Assembly (NCBI GenBank): GCA_028277865.1
Contig: JANQFM010000153.1
Span: 1-18,194 of the forward strand
From: Acidobacteriota bacterium
GTDB lineage: Bacteria; Acidobacteriota; UBA6911; RPQK01; DATIPO01
Length of the DNA stretch: 18,194 nt
Direction: 5' to 3'
Shown: positions 1-6,454 of the stretch, piece by piece
Layout of the letters: each line of letters begins with the position of its first letter
Numbering within the stretch: the first letter of the stretch is position 1
The notes under the pieces: model-generated
Seen by the model: only the letters and a program-made list of their open reading frames with translations
The model's database searches: none
Told to the model about the DNA's origin: nothing
Program-made: the position numbers and the translations under genes

Positions 1-258
1 GCGGAATCATGGGTACAGCAGCAGCAGTACATCTGCGGGCTGACACTTCCCCGGAATGAGGATTCGTTTTGCCTTCACTCTCACGCAAGCTCAATGCAAA
101 CCGTCCTTTTCCCAAACACGGAACACCCTTCCAACACGGAGTTGCTTGCCTAAAAAGCCGCTCCGTCGCCACAACTGCCGCCAGACTCCCACAGAACCGA
201 TCCTGGGGGGGCGGCGCATGATCATCGAATATCTCTCCGAAATCCAGGAGGATGAGCC
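1..258. other. Left edge, no recognised gene
   Basis: No recognisable product in any frame. Frame 1 is open from base 1 to a TAA at about 151-153 and could be the tail of a gene that starts outside the window, but the translated residues resemble nothing I know. A short reading frame with ATG at 218 (14 codons, preceded by a G-run) ends at the TGA at 260-262, overlapping the GTG start of the next gene. It might be a coupling leader or chance. Confidence 0.3.
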
Positions 259-486
259 GTGAATGAAAAGATCCCCTTCAAGCGGGCCATACGCGCCTGG
301 GTCCGACAGCGGGAACGCTCGCTCAGCGAGCACCCTGCACTGGCTGAATTGGTTTCCTATCGTGACCGAGAGTTGACCGGCAACCGCTTGGAAGCAATGC
401 GTGACCACATCGCGGAGTGCAGGGCATGCAGCAATATCCTGCTGGAGTTCAGTCGCCTAAAGGCCGAGAACCGGCAAAAGCCCTAG
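259..486 (+). CDS. Small zinc-finger (zf-HC2-like) anti-sigma-type protein
   Basis: A 75-residue protein. The C-terminal half has the zinc-binding pattern of the ZAS/zf-HC2 family: His50, Cys54 and Cys57 (H-x3-C-x2-C), preceded by a helix with 'LVSYRDREL', a common pattern in these proteins. Such domains usually bind and inhibit an ECF sigma factor. The GTG start at 259 is supported by a perfect AGGAGG at 246-251 with 7 nt spacing. There is no membrane segment, so it would be cytoplasmic. No sigma factor gene is visible, though the window starts only 258 bases upstream. It converges with the reductase gene across a heptamer array. Family call fairly secure; the sigma partner is unknown. Confidence 0.7.
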   Translation: MNEKIPFKRAIRAWVRQRERSLSEHPALAELVSYRDRELTGNRLEAMRDHIAECRACSNILLEFSRLKAENRQKP

Positions 487-523
487 CGAAGCGACGCCTC
501 AGACCGACCGCAGAAGGATTTCG

Positions 524-649
524 GGTTCCAGGTTCCGGGTCCCGGGTTGTCGGGATTCGGACTCTGGAATCCGGAACCTGGAGCCCAGAACCTGGAGCCC
601 GGAACCCGGAACCCCAAACTTTGGACCTTGGACCTTGGACCTTGGACCC
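524..649. repeat. Heptamer tandem array, variable units
   Basis: About 18 consecutive 7-base units, most beginning GG or TGG. Units drift from GGTTCCA/GGTTCCG through GGACTCT/GGAATCC to GGAACCT/GGAGCCC/GGAACCC, and end with four TTGGACC copies (621-648). The GGTTCC half and the GGAACC half are mutually complementary, so the array can fold on itself. It fills the space between two convergent genes and stops 3 bases short of the reductase stop codon. Confidence 0.85.
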
Positions 650-651
650 TC

Positions 652-1695
652 TCACATTCCCAGCGACAGCAACGCAGCCGACAGTGCAAACACTGCCAGC
701 ACAACCCAAACTGCCATCCAACTGACAGGAATCTCCGCGCTCCCTTCGGGAATGGGCTCCGTCCGTTCGTCAAGGTAGCGGTTCAGGATGTCGATCGAGG
801 GTGTGCGGACGTTGGCTGCCTGGACCAAGTCGCGCAACTCTTCGGCGATGACCTTCATCTCCCGGCGTGCGTGCAGCGCGTGACCGACCTTGATGGAGGT
901 GGAGTCGCTTTCGATCATGCGCCTCATCACGGCCAGCAGCAGCGGTTCGGGAAGCCACTGAAAGACTCTGTGGTTCTTGGGTGTGATGGGAATGCCCTGG
1001 GCGGACAAGGCCTTATAGCCCTCGCGGATCGCCCGCAGCATCAGCAGCAGGGCATCGCGGGTGCGTGCCAGCCGACGGGGGTTGCCTCCCGTCATGTACA
1101 AGGCGCAGGCGGTGGAACTGATCTCGGCGGCGTGGGTCTTGAGCCATGCGTCCATGTCCGGGCAGATCGAGACGGGGAATCCAGCCCCTTTGAGAGCCTC
1201 GGCGATGGCCTGAAGGCGCGGGGATCTTCCCTCCTCCAACTCGCCGATGGTGGTGGGCTGCTCCCTCTCGGAGAGGATCAGATAGCGGATGCGGTGACCA
1301 CAGGCCAAAGCAGCGCTGCCGGGGAAGCCGAGAAGGACTCGCTTGCGGCCCAACGCTTCGACCATCTGACGGGGACCGGCAGCGTTGTTGCCGAAAAACA
1401 AGACGTTGGGCGTTCGGCGGTTGGCGGCCAAGATCGGCAGGACTTCCGAAAGGCAGTCCTTGGGCAGGATGACCAGTACAAGGTCGTAGGCATCCTCTGC
1501 CTCAAGCCGCTCAACGGCTTGGACACGCACCGTTTCAGGCTTTCCCGTGACGAAATCTTCGAGCTGGATCCCATGCTCACGGATGTCTGCCAGGCGCTGC
1601 CCCCTGGCCAGGATGGAGACTTCTTGGCCGGATTGCTTCAAGAGGGCGGCATAAAGGCTGCCCATGTTACCGGCGCCGTAAACCAGGATTCTCAT
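652..1695 (-). CDS. Ketopantoate reductase (ApbA/PanE) family protein with C-terminal membrane segment
   Basis: A 347-residue protein. The N-terminus has a Rossmann NAD(P)H-binding loop, GAGNMG at residues 7-12, straight after a hydrophobic strand. Residues 97-107 (NVLFFGNNAAG) match the family's 'QNG' region, and Lys186 in WLKTHAAE lies where ketopantoate reductases carry the catalytic Lys. The family reduces 2-ketopantoate to pantoate in pantothenate synthesis, but many paralogues act on other substrates. The last ~25 residues form a hydrophobic segment (from about 322), unlike classical soluble PanE, suggesting membrane attachment. The start at 1695 is chosen because AAGGAG lies 8-9 nt upstream; the longer GTG frame from 1719 would contain that site. 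Family confident; substrate not. Confidence 0.85.
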   Translation of the reverse strand: MRILVYGAGNMGSLYAALLKQSGQEVSILARGQRLADIREHGIQLEDFVTGKPETVRVQAVERLEAEDAYDLVLVILPKDCLSEVLPILAANRRTPNVLFFGNNAAGPRQMVEALGRKRVLLGFPGSAALACGHRIRYLILSEREQPTTIGELEEGRSPRLQAIAEALKGAGFPVSICPDMDAWLKTHAAEISSTACALYMTGGNPRRLARTRDALLLMLRAIREGYKALSAQGIPITPKNHRVFQWLPEPLLLAVMRRMIESDSTSIKVGHALHARREMKVIAEELRDLVQAANVRTPSIDILNRYLDERTEPIPEGSAEIPVSWMAVWVVLAVFALSAALLSLGM

Positions 1696-1862
1696 TTGCC
1701 GGCTCCTTCTTTCAGGCACCGAGGCAACTTCGATGCCAGCAGGGGAATGCGATTTCGCAGCCGAAAGTGGGTGAAGGCACCCAACCTGGGCCAGGATGCC
1801 CGCGCCCAGCTTTGTTCACCAGTCAACCGGTCGCTCCGCCAGCGGACCGGAAAGAAGAAACT

Positions 1863-1934
1863 ACACAGGCACAAAGGCACAGAGATCAGAGAGCTTCTGC
1901 TGGTTCTTCTGCGTGCACTCTGTACCTCCGTTGT
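1863..1934. repeat. Imperfect palindrome, CACAGAG family
   Basis: The left arm contains AGGCACAAAGGCACAGAGA and the right arm contains TGCGTGCACTCTGTACCTC, imperfect reverse complements around a spacer of about 20 bases. The same consensus recurs at 8525-8592, and one-armed versions occur at 6400-6432 and 9212-9247. Confidence 0.7.
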
Positions 1935-1994
1935 AAAACCTGCCTCAAATGGAAATACCGCTCACGTAAGGGGATTTGCCTTGAAAGCAAAAAA

Positions 1995-2341
1995 GGCCAC
2001 GTGCCGGGCTCGTCCCGGTCGGGCTATGTTTAGTAACCAGACCGGTTCAAAATCGCTATCGCCACCACGGAGCTCGACTCCGTGGAGCGATGTTTCATGG
2101 TTGGGATCCCAGGTCGCCAGCTAATCCTCCCAGCCCAGGCAAACGCGCGCAGCCACCACCTGCAACCTTTCGCGGCCCTGAAACTGGAAGCTCTTGCGGG
2201 CAATTGCTGCAATCCGGCCATCTCGCCCTTTGCGCAGGAAACATCGCCCCACCGAGGCAAGCTCGGGGGTGGCGAATCACGCCTTTTGCCCGGCTCTGGT
2301 TTCCAAACATGGCCCGACCGGGACGAGCCCGGCACGTGGCC
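1995..2341. repeat. REP-like palindrome quartet A (+,+,-,-)
   Basis: Four copies of one palindromic unit of about 36 bases: 1995-2031 (+), 2060-2096 (+), 2238-2274 (-) and 2305-2341 (-). The shared pattern is GCCACC, a GC hairpin of the form CGGG..CTCG..CCCG, then GTGGGGCGATGTTT. The outer two copies are reverse complements with one mismatch over 37 bases, and similarity continues weakly into flanking CCAG. The inner two are more diverged. About 140 bases of unrelated sequence separate the halves. Quartet B beside the transposase is the same family and layout. Confidence 0.85.
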
Positions 2342-2450
2342 TCACATTCTCCGCGCCAGTTTTTTCCTTAGTCGAGCAGGCCGAGAGTGCGCAACGCAGC
2401 CAGGGTGATGATCGCGGCTCCGCAGCAGGCAACCCGTGGGGAAACCGGGT

Positions 2451-2456
2451 TAAGAT
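2451..2456 (+). promoter_or_regulatory. Possible -10 element for the waaF operon
   Basis: TAAGAT ends 8 bases before the waaF ATG at 2465. No clear -35 hexamer or Shine-Dalgarno sequence is visible, so transcription could begin at or near the start codon. Weak on its own; noted because two other genes here show a similar arrangement. Confidence 0.35.
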
Positions 2457-2464
2457 CTCCAGTC

Positions 2465-3496
2465 ATGGAGCGGCGGACTCTGGTTCGGGGGACCAACTGG
2501 ATCGGCGACACCATCATGTCGCTGGCAGCCTTTCGCGAACTGCGGCGGCTCTTTCCCCAAGACCGTATCACCCTGCTGGCACGGCGTTGGGTGGCGGGGC
2601 TGTTTGAGCAGCAGGGTTTGGTGGACGATGTCATGCACCCGGAGGATCTGGGAGGTTGGATTGGGGTACGCCGCCGACTGAAGGGATTCGACCGCGCCAT
2701 TCTCTTTCAAAACGCTTTCAGGGCGGGGCTGCAGGCCTTCTTGGGCGGCGTCCCTGAACGAATCGGCTATGCCACCGACGGACGGCGGCTGCTGCTGACG
2801 CGCCGGGCCGTGCCGCGCATTCGGCAGCTCGACCGGCACCAGGCTTACTACTATCTGGACCTCCTCCATCAAACCGGGCTTTCCGAGATTGACTATTTGG
2901 ACAATCCTGAGTTTCAGCCCGACATCCGCCTTCATCCGCCCGACGTTTGGATCGAGGAGGCCCGCAGGCTGTTGAACAGCGAAGGCATCCAGCAGGGATC
3001 CCTGCTGGCGGTCCTCAACCCGGGTGCTGCCTTCGGATCGGCCAAGCGATGGTTTCCGGATCGCTACGCGGAACTCGCCGACCGTCTGATCGACGAGTGC
3101 GGCGCACAGGTGGCAGTGGTGGGATCCAACTCTGAACGTGCCATCGCCGAGCAGGTTCGAGGCTCGATGCGGCGAGGTGACCGGCTGCACCTGCTGAGCG
3201 GCAAAACCAGCCTGGCAGCCCTGGCGGGCGTCATCGCCTGCTGCGACTGCTTCGTGAGCAACGATTCCGGCCCCATGCACTTGGCAGCGGCGCTCGGCAT
3301 TCCCCAAGTGGCCATCTTCGGATCCACCGACGAGGTGGCCACAGGGCCCTTCAGCCCAAAGGCCCGTGTTTTGCACAAACATGTTGAATGCAGCCCCTGC
3401 CTTCTGCGAGAATGCCCGATCGACCAGCGCTGCTTTGACAGAATCTCGGTGGAGGAGGTTTTCGAAGCAGTCTGCAAGGTGTTCAAGCATGGCTGA
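2465..3496 (+). CDS. waaF: ADP-heptose:LPS heptosyltransferase (glycosyltransferase family 9)
   Basis: A 343-residue cytoplasmic/membrane-associated transferase that adds heptose from ADP-heptose to the LPS inner core. The N-terminus has the WaaF hallmark RGTNWIGDTIMSL (residues 8-20). The C-terminal nucleotide-sugar half has NPGAAFGSAKRW (185-196) and SNDSGPMH (265-272), and a Cys cluster (C309, C312, C317, C323) typical of heptosyltransferase II. The start is placed at ATG 2465 because the family signature begins within ten residues; upstream in-frame starts (2408, 2387) would add unrelated residues. It overlaps the next gene, gmhB, by 8 bases, consistent with an operon for heptose supply and use. 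Heptosyltransferase II is preferred over I from these motifs. Confidence 0.9.
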   Translation: MERRTLVRGTNWIGDTIMSLAAFRELRRLFPQDRITLLARRWVAGLFEQQGLVDDVMHPEDLGGWIGVRRRLKGFDRAILFQNAFRAGLQAFLGGVPERIGYATDGRRLLLTRRAVPRIRQLDRHQAYYYLDLLHQTGLSEIDYLDNPEFQPDIRLHPPDVWIEEARRLLNSEGIQQGSLLAVLNPGAAFGSAKRWFPDRYAELADRLIDECGAQVAVVGSNSERAIAEQVRGSMRRGDRLHLLSGKTSLAALAGVIACCDCFVSNDSGPMHLAAALGIPQVAIFGSTDEVATGPFSPKARVLHKHVECSPCLLRECPIDQRCFDRISVEEVFEAVCKVFKHG

Positions 3497-4121
3497 AAGT
3501 GCTGTATTCCTGGATCGCGACGGAACCATCGTTGAGGATTCCGGCTACCTGGATGATCCCGAAGGGCTGGTCATCTACGGCGAGGCGCTGGACGCCGTGC
3601 AGCTCATCCGCGAAGTGGGAATGAAGGTCGTGGTGGTCACCAACCAGTCGGGGCTGGCTCGGGGGCTTTTCAGCGAAAAGACCCTGCACGACATTCACGA
3701 CATCCTGCGGGAGGCATTCCTGCACCAGGGCTCCCCTTTGGATGCCATCTATTTTTGCCCTCACCACCCCCGAGCCGAGGTGGCCCAGTACCGGCGCCAC
3801 TGCAACTGCCGCAAGCCGGAGCCGGGCCTGTTGCGACGAGCCGCCGAAGCTCTGGGGATCGACTTGGCACGCAGCTACATGATCGGCGACAAGATGAGCG
3901 ACATCGTTGCCGGGCATCGGGCCGGCTGCAAGGCGGCGGTGCTTGTCAAGACGGGACAAGGCACCCAATCGGCGAGCCGGCTCGAAAAGCTCAACCCGCC
4001 ACGAAACGACTCGACGGGCAACCGGCGGCCCCTGGACCGGCCCGAACACGTCGCATCCGACATCCTGCAGGCGGCGCAATGGATTCTGGAGGACCGCCGT
4101 GTTCCGAGAGAAGATGATTGA
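3489..4121 (+). CDS. gmhB: D-glycero-D-manno-heptose-1,7-bisphosphate 7-phosphatase
   Basis: A 210-residue HAD-superfamily phosphatase that removes the 7-phosphate from heptose 1,7-bisphosphate during ADP-heptose synthesis in the cytoplasm. All HAD motifs are visible: DRDGT (Asp9 nucleophile, Asp11), Thr51 in TNQSG, Lys109 in CRKPEPG, and GDKMSD (Asp134, Asp138). The structural zinc site of GmhB is complete: Cys90, His92, Cys105, Cys107. The ATG at 3489 lies inside the end of waaF (8-base overlap), and the following kinase gene begins inside its own end, giving three coupled heptose genes. The C-terminal ~45 residues are longer and more polar than in short GmhB proteins and have no clear assignment. 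Confidence 0.92.
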   Translation: MAESAVFLDRDGTIVEDSGYLDDPEGLVIYGEALDAVQLIREVGMKVVVVTNQSGLARGLFSEKTLHDIHDILREAFLHQGSPLDAIYFCPHHPRAEVAQYRRHCNCRKPEPGLLRRAAEALGIDLARSYMIGDKMSDIVAGHRAGCKAAVLVKTGQGTQSASRLEKLNPPRNDSTGNRRPLDRPEHVASDILQAAQWILEDRRVPREDD

Positions 4122-5073
4122 GCGCTTGCCCCGCCTCAAGATCCTGGTTGTGGGGGACTTCCTGCTCGACGAGTTCGCCTTGTCGGACATCTCGCGCGTT
4201 TCGCGCGAAGCGCCGGTGCTCATCCTCAAGTACCTGCAATCGGAATACCGTCCCGGCGGGGCGGCCAACACGGTGGCCAACGTGGCTTCGCTGGGCGCCC
4301 AGGCGGTTGCACTGGGCTGCGTGGGGGACGATGAGGCGGCCCGCCAGCTCACCCAGGCCTGGCCCGCAGGGGTTGATGCCTCCCGCGTTTTCCGGGAAGC
4401 CGGATTGACCACCACCCGCAAGGCGCGCATCCTGGCAGGTTCCTTTCAGTCCTTCCGCCAACAGGTGGTGCGGATCGATTACGAGCATACCTTTCAGCCG
4501 GACGAAAGGCAGGAGGCAAAGCTACTGCGGTCCTTGCAGGAGCTGGTTCCTGACTGTGACGCCGTCATCCTTTCCGACTACAGCCTCGGCAACCTCTCCC
4601 AACAGGTCCGCCGCGCCGCCATCCAACTGGCCCGACGCCACGGGCGCCCCATCACCGTGGATTCGCGCGACGACCCCTTCGGCTATCCGGGCGCCACCAC
4701 CGTCACTCCCAACATCTCTGAATTGGAATCGGTCCTGAGAAAACGCCTCGACCATGATGACCAACGCTTGGTGGAAGTCGGTCAGCAGTGCCTGCAAGAG
4801 CATCAGTTGGAGTCGCTTCTTGTGACTCGGGGACGTCTGGGCCTGTCCTTGATCGAACCTGAAAACGCCGTTCACATTCCGGTTTACGGCAGCGATGAGG
4901 TGGCGGATGTGACCGGTGCCGGGGATACCGTGATCGCGACCTATACCACGGCCTTGGCTGCCGGTGCCCGCTTCGGCGAAGCCGCCCGCCTGGCCAACTG
5001 CGCGGGCGGGATTGTAGTCACCAAGCGGGGTACGGCGACGGTAACCGCCGAGGAGTTGCAGGCGGCAGAGTGA
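4099..5073 (+). CDS. hldA: D-glycero-beta-D-manno-heptose-7-phosphate kinase (HldE kinase domain only)
   Basis: A 324-residue PfkB/ribokinase-family kinase that phosphorylates heptose 7-phosphate at C1, the step before GmhB. Seen: VVGDFLLDEF and SREAPV near the N-terminus as in RfaE/HldE, the PfkB signature RPGGAANTVANVASLGA (from residue 51), and DVTGAGD (270-276) with Asp276 as catalytic base. The E. coli protein HldE carries a second nucleotidyltransferase domain; it is absent here, so a separate adenylyltransferase is expected elsewhere. The GTG at 4099 is preferred because GGAGG lies 6 bases upstream (4088-4092); ATG 4114 (319 residues) is the alternative. It overlaps gmhB by 23 bases. 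GmhA and HldD are also not in the window. Confidence 0.88.
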   Translation: MFREKMIERLPRLKILVVGDFLLDEFALSDISRVSREAPVLILKYLQSEYRPGGAANTVANVASLGAQAVALGCVGDDEAARQLTQAWPAGVDASRVFREAGLTTTRKARILAGSFQSFRQQVVRIDYEHTFQPDERQEAKLLRSLQELVPDCDAVILSDYSLGNLSQQVRRAAIQLARRHGRPITVDSRDDPFGYPGATTVTPNISELESVLRKRLDHDDQRLVEVGQQCLQEHQLESLLVTRGRLGLSLIEPENAVHIPVYGSDEVADVTGAGDTVIATYTTALAAGARFGEAARLANCAGGIVVTKRGTATVTAEELQAAE

Positions 5074-5122
5074 GTGCTGCCTTGCGCTCTTGGCATCTCA
5101 GCGCGAAACCCTCCGGAGACCA

Positions 5123-5128
5123 TATGAT
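5123..5128 (+). promoter_or_regulatory. Possible -10 element before the NADH dehydrogenase
   Basis: TATGAT matches the -10 consensus at five of six positions and ends 11 bases before the ATG at 5140. No -35 at normal spacing is evident. It could give an independent, nearly leaderless transcript in addition to read-through from the heptose genes. Confidence 0.35.
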
Positions 5129-5139
5129 TTCGCTGCAAC

Positions 5140-6396
5140 ATGAAAAAGGTGGTCATTGCAGGTGGCGGGTTTGCCGGATTGAACGCCGCCAAGATGATGG
5201 GAAAAGCGCCGGGCAAGGTCGAAGTCACCCTGATCGACCGCAACAACCATCACCTCTTCCAGCCGCTTCTCTATCAGGTGGCCATGGCGGGGTTGAGCCC
5301 TGCCGAGATCGCTGCGCCCATCCGCAGCTTGCTTTCCGCTTTCCGCAATATCCGGGTGATCCAGGCCAACGTGACGGCTGTGCATCTGGAAAAGCGGCAA
5401 TTGCAGGCTGACTGCGGAAATTTCGACTACGACTATCTCCTGCTGGCTTGCGGTGCCCAGCATACCTACTTTGGAAATGACGATTGGGAGAAGTACGCGC
5501 CCGGCCTGAAAAGCATCGAGCAGGCTACCGAGATCCGCCGACGGGTATTGGAAGCCTTCGAAAAGGCTGAAATAGAATCCGATCCAAAAGCGCAAAAGTC
5601 CCTGCTGACCTTTGTCATCGTGGGTGCAGGCCCCACTGGAGTGGAGTTGGCAGGCGCCATCGGCGAAATGAGCCGCTTCACGCTGGCCCGCGACTTCCGC
5701 AACATCGACCCCAAGCGCACCCGTGTCATTTTGATCGAAGCCGGCCCCCGCATCCTGCCCGGCTTTCACGAAAGCCTGAGCGCCAAGGCGGCCCGCCAGC
5801 TGGAAAAGCTGGGAGTGCAGGTATGGGTATCCAGCCGGGTCACCCAGGTGGACCTGCAAGGAGTCGAGCTGGGCGAAGAACGCCTGCGCGCCTCAACGGT
5901 GCTGTGGGCGGCAGGAGTGGAAGCCTCCGGCTTGGGCAAGCAGATGGGGGTGGATGTGGATCCCCAAGGACGAATCCTGGTGGAATCAGACCTCAGCCTG
6001 GCCGACTACCCGAAGGTCTTCGTGGCCGGAGACCAGGCTCGCTTCGAGCAGGAGGGCAAGCTGTTGCCCGGCCAGGCGCCGGTGGCCCTTCAGCAGGGGC
6101 GCTGCATCGCCCGCAACATCCTGCGCGAAATCGATGGGCAGCAGCGGCAGCCCTTCCGCTACCTTGACAAGGGCCAAATGGCCACCATCGGACGCAGCCG
6201 GGCCGTCCTGGAATCCGGCAGGGTGCGCCTTTCCGGATTCCTGGCCTGGCTGGCCTGGCTGGTGGTCCACATCTACTACCTGACGGGATTCAAGAACCGC
6301 CTCTTCGTGGTCATCCAGTGGGCCTGGGCCTACCTGAGCTTCAGGCGGGGCGCCCGGTTAATCGTGGACAGGGAATGGAGGATCTTCAAGGGCTGA
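5140..6396 (+). CDS. ndh: Type II NADH dehydrogenase (NDH-2)
   Basis: A 418-residue FAD enzyme that passes electrons from NADH to quinone without pumping protons, bound to the inner face of the cytoplasmic membrane. The first dinucleotide fold has GGGFAG (residues 8-13) for FAD. The second has VIVGAGPTGVELAG (about 159-172) for NADH. The motif around PGQAPVALQQG matches the quinone-site/FAD region of the family (AQxA-like). The last ~60 residues contain a hydrophobic/amphipathic stretch rich in Trp and Leu with YYLTGFKNRL, usual for membrane anchoring. No strong Shine-Dalgarno precedes ATG 5140; a -10-like TATGAT lies 11 bases upstream. It follows hldA by 66 bases and converges with the porin gene. 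Confidence 0.93.
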   Translation: MKKVVIAGGGFAGLNAAKMMGKAPGKVEVTLIDRNNHHLFQPLLYQVAMAGLSPAEIAAPIRSLLSAFRNIRVIQANVTAVHLEKRQLQADCGNFDYDYLLLACGAQHTYFGNDDWEKYAPGLKSIEQATEIRRRVLEAFEKAEIESDPKAQKSLLTFVIVGAGPTGVELAGAIGEMSRFTLARDFRNIDPKRTRVILIEAGPRILPGFHESLSAKAARQLEKLGVQVWVSSRVTQVDLQGVELGEERLRASTVLWAAGVEASGLGKQMGVDVDPQGRILVESDLSLADYPKVFVAGDQARFEQEGKLLPGQAPVALQQGRCIARNILREIDGQQRQPFRYLDKGQMATIGRSRAVLESGRVRLSGFLAWLAWLVVHIYYLTGFKNRLFVVIQWAWAYLSFRRGARLIVDREWRIFKG

Positions 6397-6399
6397 GGG

Positions 6400-6432
6400 G
6401 TTTACGCAGAGGCACAGAGGCGCGGCGAGAAG
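6400..6432. repeat. One-armed copy of the CACAGAG repeat
   Basis: TTTACGCAGAGGCACAGAGG followed by CGCGGCGAGAAGG, the consensus seen in the palindromic copies but with no clear matching second arm. It fills the 58-base gap between two convergent genes (6397-6454). Confidence 0.6.
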
Positions 6433-6454
6433 GAAAGGAGAAGAGATTGATTCT

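Larger units (their letters stand above)
1696..2464. other. Gene-free 770-base interval with dispersed repeats
   Basis: No credible gene on either strand; the open frames here are shadows of palindromic repeats. It holds a CACAGAG-type imperfect palindrome (1863-1934), a quartet of REP-like palindromes (1995-2341), and a possible -10 element just before waaF (2451-2456). Confidence 0.75.

Noticed and set aside
547..2124. A 525-codon open frame on the plus strand
   Set aside because: It is antisense to the reductase gene and starts inside the heptamer array. Its translation is Gln/Gly/His-rich shadow sequence, while the minus-strand frame has clear family motifs and a ribosome site.
2060..2408. 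Small open frames on both strands between the reductase and waaF
   Set aside because: They are translations of palindromic REP copies and the spacer between them; no ribosome sites or recognisable proteins.
2450..3529. A long minus-strand frame opposite waaF
   Set aside because: Shadow of a GC-rich coding region; the plus strand carries all heptosyltransferase motifs.
5070..5411. Plus-strand frame overlapping the start of the NADH dehydrogenase
   Set aside because: It runs in another frame through the FAD-binding region of a well-supported gene; the GGAG before ATG 5124 is probably chance.
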